Positions 15,781-22,496 of a stretch of 33,106 nt of DNA are shown here, in pieces. The stretch's first letter is position 1. Each line of letters opens with the position of its first letter. Position numbers and translations under genes: made by a program. The stretch is from Bradyrhizobium genosp. SA-3 (GTDB lineage Bacteria; Pseudomonadota; Alphaproteobacteria; Rhizobiales; Xanthobacteraceae), in NCBI RefSeq assembly GCF_004212635.1, contig NZ_PSRT01000092.1, positions 1 to 33,106 on the forward strand, in the 5' to 3' direction. A model generated the notes under the pieces. The model did not search any database. It was given only the letters and a program-made list of their open reading frames with translations, and had not been told where the DNA came from.

Positions 15781-16977
15781 ATGAACATGATGACCCTATC
15801 CCAGAGCGAACGGCCTGCTTCGGGCGGTTTTCGCGTGGATGTATCGCGCGGCCAGCGGATCGGCCGCGTGTCGTCCGAGTGGTTTGCGCGACCGGATGAC
15901 GAGCGCTTTCTGAATTTGCCGGACCTCTATGAGGCGGTACGAGGACGAGCCGAGCGCGCGCAGGCGCGAACGGTGGAGAGCCGGGCCATTCGGATGGAGG
16001 CAAATCGAGACAATTTGGAGCGGCTGGCCCTGACGGTACCGGGACGTAACGAGCCGGTGGTGCCGACCCATTGGAGCTTTGGCCAGTTGTGCACGCTGGT
16101 CGGTGCGCCGACATCCTATCTGCGGCAGCTTCCCGCGGCCCTGTCCGCCATCAATCTGCAACACGGCCTGCTGTCGCATCGCGCCGAGCTCGTGAAGACC
16201 CTGGAGACCAATAGCGGACGTGTTGAGCTTCGTGCTGTTACCGGGCCGGACTATGGCCGCATTTGGGATCATGAGTTGGTCGCCGCGGTCATGAAGATCG
16301 CGGGTAATGGCACCGGTGACACGCGGTGGAAGGTGCCGGGCGTGATGGATTGGGCGACCATGACCCACAATCCCTTTGTGGACGTGACCAGGGACACGAC
16401 CACGCTCTACGCCAGTGACCGCGACGTGTTTCTGTTTCTGGTCGACGACACCAACCCAATCGAGGCGGGGCGCCTCCCGGACGGGTCGCCGGATTTGTAT
16501 TTCCGGGGATTTTATTGCTGGAACAGCGAAGTTGGCAGCAAGACGCTGGGTATTGCCAGCTTCTATCTCCGCGCCGTCTGCATGAACCGCAATCTCTGGG
16601 GCGTGGAGAATTTCGAACAGATCAACATCCGGCATTCGAAATTCGCCGCGCGACGGTTTGCACATGAGGCCGCGCCCGCGTTGACGAGCTTTGCCAATTC
16701 CTCGCCCGCGCCATTCGTCGACGGCATCAAGGCTGCGCGGGAGCGGATTGTTGCCCGCACGGACGAGGACCGGGAGACTTTCCTCCGCAGGGGTGGATTT
16801 TCTAAATCCGAGGCCTCGAAAATCGTCGAAACCGTTCTGGGCGAAGAAAACCGCAAGCCCGAAAGCATCTTCGATTTCGTGCAGGGCATTACCGCATTTG
16901 CTCGTGGCAAGGCTCATCAGGACACGCGGCTTGAACTGGAAGGCAAGGCAAAGCGCTTGATGGAGCGTGCAATCTAA
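15781..16977 (+). CDS. DUF932 family phage/plasmid-like protein
   Basis: From ATG 15781 (GGAG site at seven bases) the protein has 398 residues. It has the DUF932 core: a PTHWSFGQLCTLVGAPTSYL region, VTGPDYGRIWDHELV, DRDVFLFLVDDTNP, and YFRGFYCWNSEVGSKTLGIA with MNRNLWGVENF. DUF932 proteins are common on phages, plasmids and integrative elements. They are related to a plasmid-encoded family of unknown function that may bind nucleic acid. The open frame reaches further upstream but that part lies in the structured leader. The gene is intact and at usual length. It belongs with DUF736 and the Toprim gene in the maintenance block. Confidence 0.92.
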   Translation: MNMMTLSQSERPASGGFRVDVSRGQRIGRVSSEWFARPDDERFLNLPDLYEAVRGRAERAQARTVESRAIRMEANRDNLERLALTVPGRNEPVVPTHWSFGQLCTLVGAPTSYLRQLPAALSAINLQHGLLSHRAELVKTLETNSGRVELRAVTGPDYGRIWDHELVAAVMKIAGNGTGDTRWKVPGVMDWATMTHNPFVDVTRDTTTLYASDRDVFLFLVDDTNPIEAGRLPDGSPDLYFRGFYCWNSEVGSKTLGIASFYLRAVCMNRNLWGVENFEQINIRHSKFAARRFAHEAAPALTSFANSSPAPFVDGIKAARERIVARTDEDRETFLRRGGFSKSEASKIVETVLGEENRKPESIFDFVQGITAFARGKAHQDTRLELEGKAKRLMERAI

Positions 16978-17034
16978 CACTGTGAGCCGCGCAATCGGGA
17001 TGGGTCGCGCGGCTTCGCTCAATGTCTGATGCGC

Positions 17035-17066
17035 CGCCGCCGATCCGGCAAGCCGGATCGGCGGCG
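17035..17066. repeat. Long perfect hairpin between convergent genes
   Basis: Fifteen-base arms CGCCGCCGATCCGGC and GCCGGATCGGCGGCG are separated by only AA. A second hairpin (GCCGGGCC / GGCCCGGC, 17093-17100 and 17104-17111) follows. Both lie between the DUF932 gene (+) and the XRE gene (-), without T runs. They may act as bidirectional Rho-type terminators or be a palindromic repeat element. Confidence 0.5.
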
Positions 17067-17121
17067 GTGGCGCGTATCCGCGTCCGGCGCTCGCCGGGCC
17101 TCCGGCCCGGCTCGCGGAAGG

Positions 17122-17349
17122 TCAGGATCGAACCTTGGACACTTTCTCCTCAAGCAGATCTGCAGGCCGGACCTCCAACGCTTGGGCAATCTGCCAGATA
17201 GTGAGCAATGTCGCGTTCTGCAGCCCTCGCTCCAAGCTGCTTACAAAGGCCCGATCGACGCCCATGCGTTCCGCCACTGCCTCTTGGCTCAAGCCAAGGG
17301 CCAGTCGAAACCGACGCGCGTTCGCTCCAAAGACCTTGCGAATATCCAT
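17122..17349 (-). CDS. XRE family helix-turn-helix regulator
   Basis: Started at the ATG at 17349 the protein has 75 residues, essentially one Cro/CI-type domain. Helices 2 and 3 read LGLSQEAVAERMGVDRAFVS, and the domain continues SLERGLQNATLLTIWQIAQALEV, the classic HTH_3 pattern. A TTG six codons upstream is possible but would abut the operator. The gene faces a small accessory operon across a 90-bp gap with a perfect inverted repeat and a TATAAT box. This suggests autoregulation and control of the divergent genes, similar to repressors of excision or transfer on integrative elements (inference). Confidence 0.85.
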   Translation of the reverse strand: MDIRKVFGANARRFRLALGLSQEAVAERMGVDRAFVSSLERGLQNATLLTIWQIAQALEVRPADLLEEKVSKVRS

Positions 17350-17368
17350 CCGCAGGATAGGAAGCAAT

Positions 17369-17401
17369 CGCGTATTTCGGCGCTACGTGTTATAATACGC
17401 G
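17369..17401. promoter_or_regulatory. Palindromic operator with overlapping TATAAT box
   Basis: Half-sites CGCGTATT (17369-17376) and AATACGCG (17394-17401) form a perfect 8-bp inverted repeat with 17 bases between. A consensus -10 TATAAT on the plus strand (17391-17396) overlaps the right half-site, and the minus strand offers TATTAT in the same place. The site sits 20 bases upstream of the XRE start codon, an ideal place for that regulator to block both divergent promoters. Confidence 0.65.
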
Positions 17402-17435
17402 GAGCTTGGATGAGGGTCACGGACGGAGTTTCGAA

Positions 17436-17588
17436 ATGTGGGAACGCGGCCTCTTGAACGCTCGCCCGGGCGGGTGGCATGCCATATGCTACGACAGAGA
17501 ACTGTTCGAGCCGAAAAGGCTCACGCCTCGCGATATCATTTCCGATCCCGCGTATATTGTAGTCACTGATGTCGAAGCCACCGCTTGA
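17436..17588 (+). CDS. Possible 50-residue hypothetical protein
   Basis: An ATG with GGAG at eight bases opens a 50-residue frame (MWERGLLNARPGGWHAICYD, later LTPRDIISDPAYIVV). It is first after the TATAAT promoter, and its end overlaps the next gene start by 20 bp, which fits a compact operon. No family is recognised. Confidence 0.45.
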   Translation: MWERGLLNARPGGWHAICYDRELFEPKRLTPRDIISDPAYIVVTDVEATA

Positions 17589-17841
17589 TCCTGACGTCGC
17601 GGATGTCGCGCCGAACGAGCCGGCGTGGACGGCCTATGACAAACAGCATGTCGTCACGTACATTCGCCTTCTGCAGGCGGACGGTCAGGGCGCGGACTGG
17701 CGGGAGGTCGCGCGAATCGTCTTACACGTCGATCCGGACCGAGAGCCGGAACGTGCGCGGAAGGCATATCAGAGTCATCTTGCGCGCGCCAAATGGGTGA
17801 CCGAGCAGGGGCGTCTTTTACGCGGCGCCGGCTCAAAATAG
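17569..17841 (+). CDS. Small conserved element protein (DUF2285-like)
   Basis: The 90-residue protein has the layout of a small conserved protein found next to DUF6499/DUF2285 genes on rhizobial and sphingomonad elements. The pattern is PPLDPDVADVAPN, then YDKQHVVTYIRLLQADGQGA, DWREVARIVLHVDPDREPER, and a basic end LLRGAGSK. It is probably helical and cytosolic; function unknown, possibly DNA binding given its basic C-terminus. The assignment to DUF2285 is from memory of the family pattern and is the least certain part. It likely shares the promoter at 17391. Confidence 0.7.
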   Translation: MSKPPLDPDVADVAPNEPAWTAYDKQHVVTYIRLLQADGQGADWREVARIVLHVDPDREPERARKAYQSHLARAKWVTEQGRLLRGAGSK

Positions 17842-17909
17842 AAGAAAATCGCCGACTATCGGTTTGCAGCCAAAACAATTTTCTCCCGCTAACCAGTGGT
17901 CATTCCGGT

Positions 17910-17923
17910 GCACCACGTGGTGC
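17910..17923. promoter_or_regulatory. 14-bp perfect palindrome upstream of the DUF6499/DUF2285 gene
   Basis: GCACCACGTGGTGC lies 85 bases before the start of the next gene in a 166-bp gap. It is a candidate operator for one of the small regulators of this block; no partner is evident. Confidence 0.35.
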
Positions 17924-18007
17924 CAAACTAGGGGCTTCCTACAACCGCCTCGTTCATACCTATTGCGCTGCAATCCTTGTTAGCTGCGTGCAATGGGGGC
18001 GGAAGCA

Positions 18008-18779
18008 ATGCCTGAATTCGACTGGCGGTCGCCGGATTCCTACAAGAGCCTACAAGACGCCGAGATCACCGACATCGCCTGGGAATGTCTCCGCCGCAAC
18101 GCCGACTATCGGCGTGAGTATGGGGTGATGATTGCCAACAGCCCGAACGGCGAAGTGACTGAGGAATTCAGGAGGAGGTGGGGCATCTGCTTTCGCCCAT
18201 GACCCGCAGAGGTCATTCGACGAGCAGACGATCTTTTGGGCACCTGAGGTTTTAGCGGCGGTCGTTCCGGTCAAGGTCGCAATGGCCGACGACGGCAGGG
18301 TGCCGTCTCAGCCACTGCTCGACTTTACAGCCGGCCAAGTACGCCGCGCTGTCGACGGCTGGCATGCCGTGCTGCGCATCGGTTCGGTGGACCACCGCAT
18401 TTGGTCCAAGCACGCGCCAGTGCTCGGCGCGTCATACACAGCCGAATTGCCGTTTGATGGCGATTTCGACGCGCGTGCGTATGCAGCCCGGCGGCTGTGG
18501 CGCGCGATGAATGGACGCGCGCCAGGTCCTGCATTTCACGAACTATCCAGACAGCGGCGTGAACGCCTGAGCGTCACGATCCGCTCGCTCGATGCTTACA
18601 GCGCCGGCGGTAGCTATCGCGTTATCGCGGAAGCGCTGTTCGGCAAAAGGCGCATTCCCGATCGCGCCTGGAAGTCGCACGATCTCCGCAATCGAACGAT
18701 CCGCCTGGTGCAAGGCGGCCTCGCGCTGGTGCGCGGGGGCTACCGCAAACTTCTGCGGCCCGGGCGCAGGGACGAGTAG
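18008..18779 (+). pseudogene. DUF6499/DUF2285 protein, disrupted by a 1-base insertion
   Basis: The first frame starts at ATG 18008 (GGGGGCGGA site) with the DUF6499 signature PEFDWRSPDSYKSLQDAEIT and AWECLRRNADYRREYG, and stops at 18202. The second frame supplies the expected continuation (FAHDPQRSFDEQTIFWAPEV) and a full DUF2285 C-terminal domain (LDAYSAGGSYRVIAEALFGK, then DLRNRTIRLVQGGLALVRGG), ending at 18779. The frame changes at the TTT of 18191-18193; removing one T restores WGICFAHDP. The total of 772 bp is one base more than a codon multiple. These proteins are putative transcriptional regulators of mobile elements. A short downstream frame with its own ATG at 18282 might still make the C-terminal domain. 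Confidence 0.83.
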
Positions 18780-18790
18780 CGTCGTCCGAA

Positions 18791-18829
18791 GGGGTGCCGA
18801 AAATCGTACCCCCAAAATTCGGCATCCCC
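18791..18829 (+). promoter_or_regulatory. Hairpin with alternative pairings before the AlpA-like gene
   Basis: GGGGTGCCGAA (18791-18801) can pair with TTCGGCATCCCC (18818-18829, one bulge) or, through GGGGT, with ACCCC at 18808-18812. The two pairings exclude each other. It lies 11 bases after the DUF2285 stop and 82 before the next start, so it may be a terminator or attenuator. Confidence 0.4.
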
Positions 18830-18911
18830 CTCCGAGATATTGCTCCTCCATGATAACCGCACACACGCCGGCCTGGCCAAGCGTAGTGCGCTGTCCTCTT
18901 GGAGTTCTCAA

Positions 18912-19193
18912 ATGCCCGATCCGATGGCCGGTCTTCCCCCGCGATTCCTGCGTACACCTGAGGCCGCGCGCTATCTTGGCCTATCCGGTCGCACGCTCGA
19001 GAAGCACCGCACGTACGGTACTGGACCGACGTATCGGAAGATCGGCGGACGTGTTGTCTACGCCGTCGATGACCTTAAAGCGTGGGCCGACCGCGGCGCC
19101 AAGACGTCGACCTCCGACCCCGGCAAGGGCACCGTGCTCCCGGCCAAGAAGCATCCAGTCCTGCGTCCTTATGCAGGCCAGGAACGTCGCTGA
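18912..19193 (+). CDS. AlpA/HTH_17-type DNA-binding regulator
   Basis: From ATG 18912 (GGAG seven bases before) the protein has 93 residues. It contains a MerR-like winged helix of the HTH_17 type: PPRFLRTPEAARYLGLSGRT, then EKHRTYGTGPTYRKIGGRVV and YAVDDLKAWADRGA. Such proteins act as excisionases or as activators on mobile elements. It is followed after 21 bp by the replication initiator, so it may control replication or excision. The C-terminal tail is basic and Pro-rich. An upstream ATG would add 24 residues without family features. Confidence 0.88.
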   Translation: MPDPMAGLPPRFLRTPEAARYLGLSGRTLEKHRTYGTGPTYRKIGGRVVYAVDDLKAWADRGAKTSTSDPGKGTVLPAKKHPVLRPYAGQERR

Positions 19194-19214
19194 TCACGCG
19201 TGGAAGCAGTGACA

Positions 19215-20096
19215 ATGCGACGCAAACACCAATCCGAGCGCGACCAGCTTGAGCTCTTTCGGGCGCTGCCCTGCGATCCTGCGCCCCGCGACGCGCAGGA
19301 TCTGATGGCATATCCGTTCTTCTCCCTCGCAAAGACCAAGCGGATCGTGCCGATCGATTTCCGTGCCGGCGCGATCGCAATACGGGTCGAAGCCGTGCCG
19401 GAACACGGCATGGCGACCATCTGGGATGCGGACGTTCTGATCTGGGCTGCTTCCCAGATCGTCGAAGCCCGTGACGCCGGCTTGAAGACGTCGCGCCCGA
19501 TGGCTGCAACGCCTTACGAGATTCTGACGTTCGTCGGCCGCGGCACCAGCGCGCGCGACTATGACCGGCTGAAGGCCGGTCTCGACAGACTCCAGTCAAC
19601 GACCGTGCTGACGTCGATCCGCCAGGCGACAGAACGGCGACGGCATCGTTTCTCCTGGATCAACGAGTGGAAGGAGACAGCGGATGCAAACGGACGTCCA
19701 TTCGGGCTCGAGCTGATCCTGCCGGATTGGTTCTATGCCGGCGTCATCGACGACGCGCTCGTGCTGACCATCGACCGTGCTTATTTCGATCTGACGGGCG
19801 GCCTTGAGGGCTGGCTTTACCGCCTCGTGCGCAAGCGTGGCGGTAGGGAGGAGGGCGGCTGGAGCTTTGACCTTGTGCATCTCCATGCCGAGTCCGGCAT
19901 CCTCTCGCCGCTCAAGCACTTTGCTTACGACATACGCCAGATCGTCCAGCGTCAGACATTGCCCGGCTATCAGCTCGTGCTCACGCGCGACCCGAACGGT
20001 GCTGAGCGGCTGAACTTCGCGCCTTCGACTGTTGATCCCTTAACGGCGCGCTTGCGCCGGCGCGGTCTCATTCCAAATTCGGAGGACAACCTGTGA
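19215..20096 (+). CDS. Replication initiator protein A (RPA family)
   Basis: The start is put at ATG 19215 (GGAAG site), giving 293 residues; a GTG at 19200 is an alternative. The sequence follows the RPA family (plasmid RepA type). It has an acidic start DQLELFRALPCD, the PFFSLAKTKRIVPIDF block, WDADVLIWAASQIVEARDAG, RGTSARDYDRLKAGLDRLQS and a C-terminal winged-helix region (FAYDIRQIVQRQTLPGYQLV). These proteins bind iterons and recruit the host replisome. Three iterons begin within 6 bases of its stop. A replication gene on an integrated element suggests an excised replicating form before transfer. Confidence 0.9.
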   Translation: MRRKHQSERDQLELFRALPCDPAPRDAQDLMAYPFFSLAKTKRIVPIDFRAGAIAIRVEAVPEHGMATIWDADVLIWAASQIVEARDAGLKTSRPMAATPYEILTFVGRGTSARDYDRLKAGLDRLQSTTVLTSIRQATERRRHRFSWINEWKETADANGRPFGLELILPDWFYAGVIDDALVLTIDRAYFDLTGGLEGWLYRLVRKRGGREEGGWSFDLVHLHAESGILSPLKHFAYDIRQIVQRQTLPGYQLVLTRDPNGAERLNFAPSTVDPLTARLRRRGLIPNSEDNL

Positions 20097-20101
20097 ATCA
20101 G

Positions 20102-20166
20102 CTCGTGCTATCAGGGACCGCAACCCTCGTGCTATCGGGGACCCGATCCTCGTGCTATCGGGGACC
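20102..20166 (+). repeat. Three iterons (candidate replication origin)
   Basis: The 18-base unit CTCGTGCTATCRGGGACC occurs at 20102-20119, 20126-20143 and 20149-20166. Only one base varies (A in the first copy, G in the others), and the period is 24 then 23 bp, about two helical turns. It directly follows the RPA-family gene. A relatively AT-richer segment follows (about 20170-20250), as expected of an origin. Confidence 0.8.
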
Positions 20167-20225
20167 GGAATCGAGCTTAAGAGTTTGTTTCTCGGCGCTT
20201 TCCCGCCGCTCTAACGTTACTAACC

Positions 20226-20244
20226 AGAAATCCTTCGGATTTCT
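20226..20244 (+). terminator. Hairpin downstream of the iterons
   Basis: A perfect 8-bp stem AGAAATCC / GGATTTCT with a TTC loop is followed by TCTAAT. It may terminate the initiator transcript or form part of the origin. The rest of the gap up to 20385 shows only short inverted repeats and no gene. Confidence 0.4.
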
Positions 20245-20385
20245 TCTAATGGACCAAGCCGAAAGCCGCGGTGGAGGCGACCGGCAGCCGCAGGTAGCCG
20301 GACCGGTTTGGCTTCGCAAGCCGCACACGCGCTTCTCCGAACCTCAGGTTCACGTCTCCCAGTTCCGGTTTTGGGGAGCGGCGGC

Positions 20386-20850
20386 ATGAGCGACCTCACC
20401 GAAGTGGAAGTGTTGTGGCTCGAGAAGCGCATTGAAAACCGCATTCGGTTCGGTCGCATTGTCGAGGAACGGAAGCTTGATCGTCACCGGCGGGTCCTGT
20501 CATTTGCGCCCGGCAACACCTTTGCCTTCGTCCGCTGGACCTCCAGCGACTTTGGCACAATCATTTCGCGGATCGAGATCTTGCGCGCGGTCGCACCGGG
20601 ACAGCGCTGCTCGACAGTGCCTTATGTGAAGCCCGGCGGAGAGATTTTGCTGCGGCTCTCCGGTTGGCCGAAAGTCGAACGAGTGCTGCAGATGGTCGAC
20701 GCCATCGAAGCGCTCGGCATTGATCCCGCCGACGTCGCTCCCGATCATTGGCATCACGTTCACAACCGTCTGTCCGTCAACGAAAACCCGCGCCCCTACA
20801 CGAAAGCCCGCCACCAGGCATGGCTTCACCGGCAGAGGGTCATGCGATGA
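20386..20850 (+). CDS. DUF2840 family protein
   Basis: The 154-residue protein begins at ATG 20386 behind GGGGAG. It matches the DUF2840 pattern throughout: LTEVEVLWLEKRIENRIRFG, VLSFAPGNTFAFVRW, RIEILRAVAPGQRCSTVPYV, and a LGIDPADVAPDHWHHVHNRL end. Its function is unknown. It is a constant neighbour of traF and the relaxase gene in rhizobial conjugative elements, so a role in DNA processing or its control is likely but unproven. Its stop overlaps the traF start by 4 bp, so it is the first gene of the transfer operon. Confidence 0.88.
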   Translation: MSDLTEVEVLWLEKRIENRIRFGRIVEERKLDRHRRVLSFAPGNTFAFVRWTSSDFGTIISRIEILRAVAPGQRCSTVPYVKPGGEILLRLSGWPKVERVLQMVDAIEALGIDPADVAPDHWHHVHNRLSVNENPRPYTKARHQAWLHRQRVMR

Positions 20851-21359
20851 CACCGCGGCTCAAGACGTTGACCACGATGCTCTGCGGTGCCGTTGCACTT
20901 ATCGCACCAATCGTTCTGGAGATTACGCCGGCCTACATCTGGAATGCATCCGAGAGCGTACCGATCGGGCTCTACCGTGTGCAGCCGGCGGACAAACTAT
21001 TCGTTGCGGAACTCCTCGCCGTACAGCCGCCGGAGCCGCTCGCGACCTTCCTCGACCTGAACGGCTATCTGCCAGCCGGATTGCCGATGCTCAAACGCGT
21101 GCTCGCGCTCCCCGGGCAGACCGTTTGCCGAAGCGGGCTCACCGTTTCGGTTGACGCCATCGAAGTGGGCGAAGCCCGAGTTCGCGACGCCCGTGGCCGT
21201 CCCCTCCCGAAATGGCAGGGCTGCCGCGTCGTCGGAGACGGCGAGCTCTTTGTCATGAACTGGCAGTCCACCAGCTCGCTGGATGGCCGCTATTTCGGGT
21301 TCTTGCCGGCATCGGCTGTCATTGGCCGCGCGCTGCCGGTGTGGACCTGGGAGGATTGA
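20847..21359 (+). CDS. traF: TraF-type conjugative transfer signal peptidase (S26 family)
   Basis: The 170-residue membrane protease starts at ATG 20847. It has one N-terminal membrane segment (about residues 8-24). The catalytic serine region is NASESVPIGLYRV (S37), and the lysine is in MLKRVLALPG (K83), the Ser/Lys dyad layout of TraF proteins. A late box follows (FVMNWQSTSSLDGRYFGFLP). In RP4, TraF processes the TrbC pilin and joins its ends to give a cyclic pilin. That fits the trbC gene downstream in this window. It is coupled to DUF2840 by a 4-bp overlap and to the transglycosylase gene by one base. Confidence 0.92.
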   Translation: MTPRLKTLTTMLCGAVALIAPIVLEITPAYIWNASESVPIGLYRVQPADKLFVAELLAVQPPEPLATFLDLNGYLPAGLPMLKRVLALPGQTVCRSGLTVSVDAIEVGEARVRDARGRPLPKWQGCRVVGDGELFVMNWQSTSSLDGRYFGFLPASAVIGRALPVWTWED

Positions 21360-22246
21360 TGGTGCCCGTATTGAGTTTTCGAACAGCTATTCCTCTGTTC
21401 GACCGAGTGCTGCACCATTCCTCCGTCCCGACCAACGATTGCGCGGCCGTCGCGCGCCGCGGCGGTCCGGGGCGCCGGCGCGAAGCGGCTTTACCCTGGA
21501 CGGGCGCGAGCACGGCGGCACGCTTGAGTTTGTTCGAAGGGAGCCTGCGCGCTGTCGTACCGTTGTTCCTTGCGCTGACCGTAAATGACGCCGCTGCTGT
21601 CGCCGAGACGCGACCCGCGGAGCCTCCAGCGAGTCATCGAGCTGGCGATCCGTTTGCGGAGTTTGTCGAGCAAGCCTCGCGCCGCTTCGGTGTGCCGGTG
21701 CGCTGGATACGCGCAGTCCTGGACGTCGAAAGCGCCCAAGACGTGCGTGCCAAGTCACCGAATGGTGCCATGGGGCTGATGCAGATAATGCCAGAGACAT
21801 GGGCAGAGCTGCGTCTGCGGTACAACCTCGGCGACGATGCCTACGATCCCCATGACAACATTCTTGCTGGGACAGCGTACCTTCGCGAGCTGCACGACCG
21901 GTACGGTTCACCGGGCTTCCTCGCGGCCTACAACGCAGGACCTGCTCGCTACGAAGAGCATCTGGCCGGCCGTCCATTGCCCGCTGAAACTCAGATCTAT
22001 CTGCAGAAGCTAGTGCCGATCATCGGTGGCGACATTGTGGGTTCCGGTGCAGTTGCGAGTCTGCGGCCATCGGGGGGAGCGCTCTTCGCTGCGCGGTCTG
22101 AAAGTTCAACGATTGCGGCCCGGCTGCAGCTTGGGCGCCCAACGAACCGAGGTCCAACGGGCACCTCCGTCCACGACATTTCGGCCATCGCGCCACAGAC
22201 AACAGGATTGTTCGTCCTGAGATCTGATCTGGGAGGCTCGCGATGA
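21359..22246 (+). CDS. Lytic transglycosylase (VirB1/TrbN-like)
   Basis: The start ATG 21359 overlaps the traF stop by one base, with GAGG upstream, giving 295 residues. A hydrophobic stretch near residues 62-74 probably acts as an internal signal or anchor after an unusually long basic N-terminus. The soluble lytic transglycosylase domain covers about 97-215. It has the catalytic glutamate in VLDVESAQDV (E124), NGAMGLMQIMPETWAEL, NILAGTAYLRELHDRYG and FLAAYNAGPARYEEHL. Such enzymes open peptidoglycan for the type IV secretion channel. The C-terminal 75 residues are low complexity. It is placed between traF and the relaxase, as in other rhizobial elements. Confidence 0.9.
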   Translation: MVPVLSFRTAIPLFDRVLHHSSVPTNDCAAVARRGGPGRRREAALPWTGASTAARLSLFEGSLRAVVPLFLALTVNDAAAVAETRPAEPPASHRAGDPFAEFVEQASRRFGVPVRWIRAVLDVESAQDVRAKSPNGAMGLMQIMPETWAELRLRYNLGDDAYDPHDNILAGTAYLRELHDRYGSPGFLAAYNAGPARYEEHLAGRPLPAETQIYLQKLVPIIGGDIVGSGAVASLRPSGGALFAARSESSTIAARLQLGRPTNRGPTGTSVHDISAIAPQTTGLFVLRSDLGGSR

Positions 22247-22441
22247 GCGAATGCGCAAGCTCGCATGCATTGGCGCGGCCTGGAGAAGACTGGGCGGAAA
22301 GGCGAGCACAGTGGGGAGGCACGGCAGCAGGACGGCGAGATAAAAGGGGCTCGCCGGTTGAACCGCAAGCGATTGACATGGCTTGGGTTCCGGCGTGCCG
22401 GTCGATCGGGGCGCGTGCCGCGCCTTGCTTTTTCACGAAGG

Positions 22442-22481
22442 CAATCAAAGGCGTTTTCGGCACCGTGTGCGGTTTTGATTG
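22442..22481. promoter_or_regulatory. Inverted repeat before the relaxase gene (candidate oriT or operator)
   Basis: CAATCAAA (22442-22449) and TTTGATTG (22474-22481) form a perfect 8-bp inverted repeat with 24 bases between. The intervening DNA holds GCAC-CGT-GTGC. It is the most ordered part of the 250-bp gap 22247-22496, which otherwise has no convincing gene, and ends 16 bases before the relaxase start. MOB-type relaxases commonly bind such repeats beside nic. Confidence 0.4.
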
Positions 22482-22496
22482 TTGGGGGGTCCTGCC

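Noticed and set aside
15796..17022. 408-codon minus-strand frame opposite DUF932
   Set aside because: It is an antisense shadow; DUF932 on the plus strand has full family similarity and a ribosome binding site.
18876..18906. CCAAG...TAGTGCGCTGTCC...CTTGG, faintly like an IncQ-type nic region
   Set aside because: The match is partial, it lies 3.6 kb from the relaxase gene, and it overlaps the leader of the AlpA-like gene.
20093..20389. 98-codon plus-strand frame overlapping the iterons
   Set aside because: Its N-terminal repeats (LVLSGT) are just the translated iterons; no family pattern is present.
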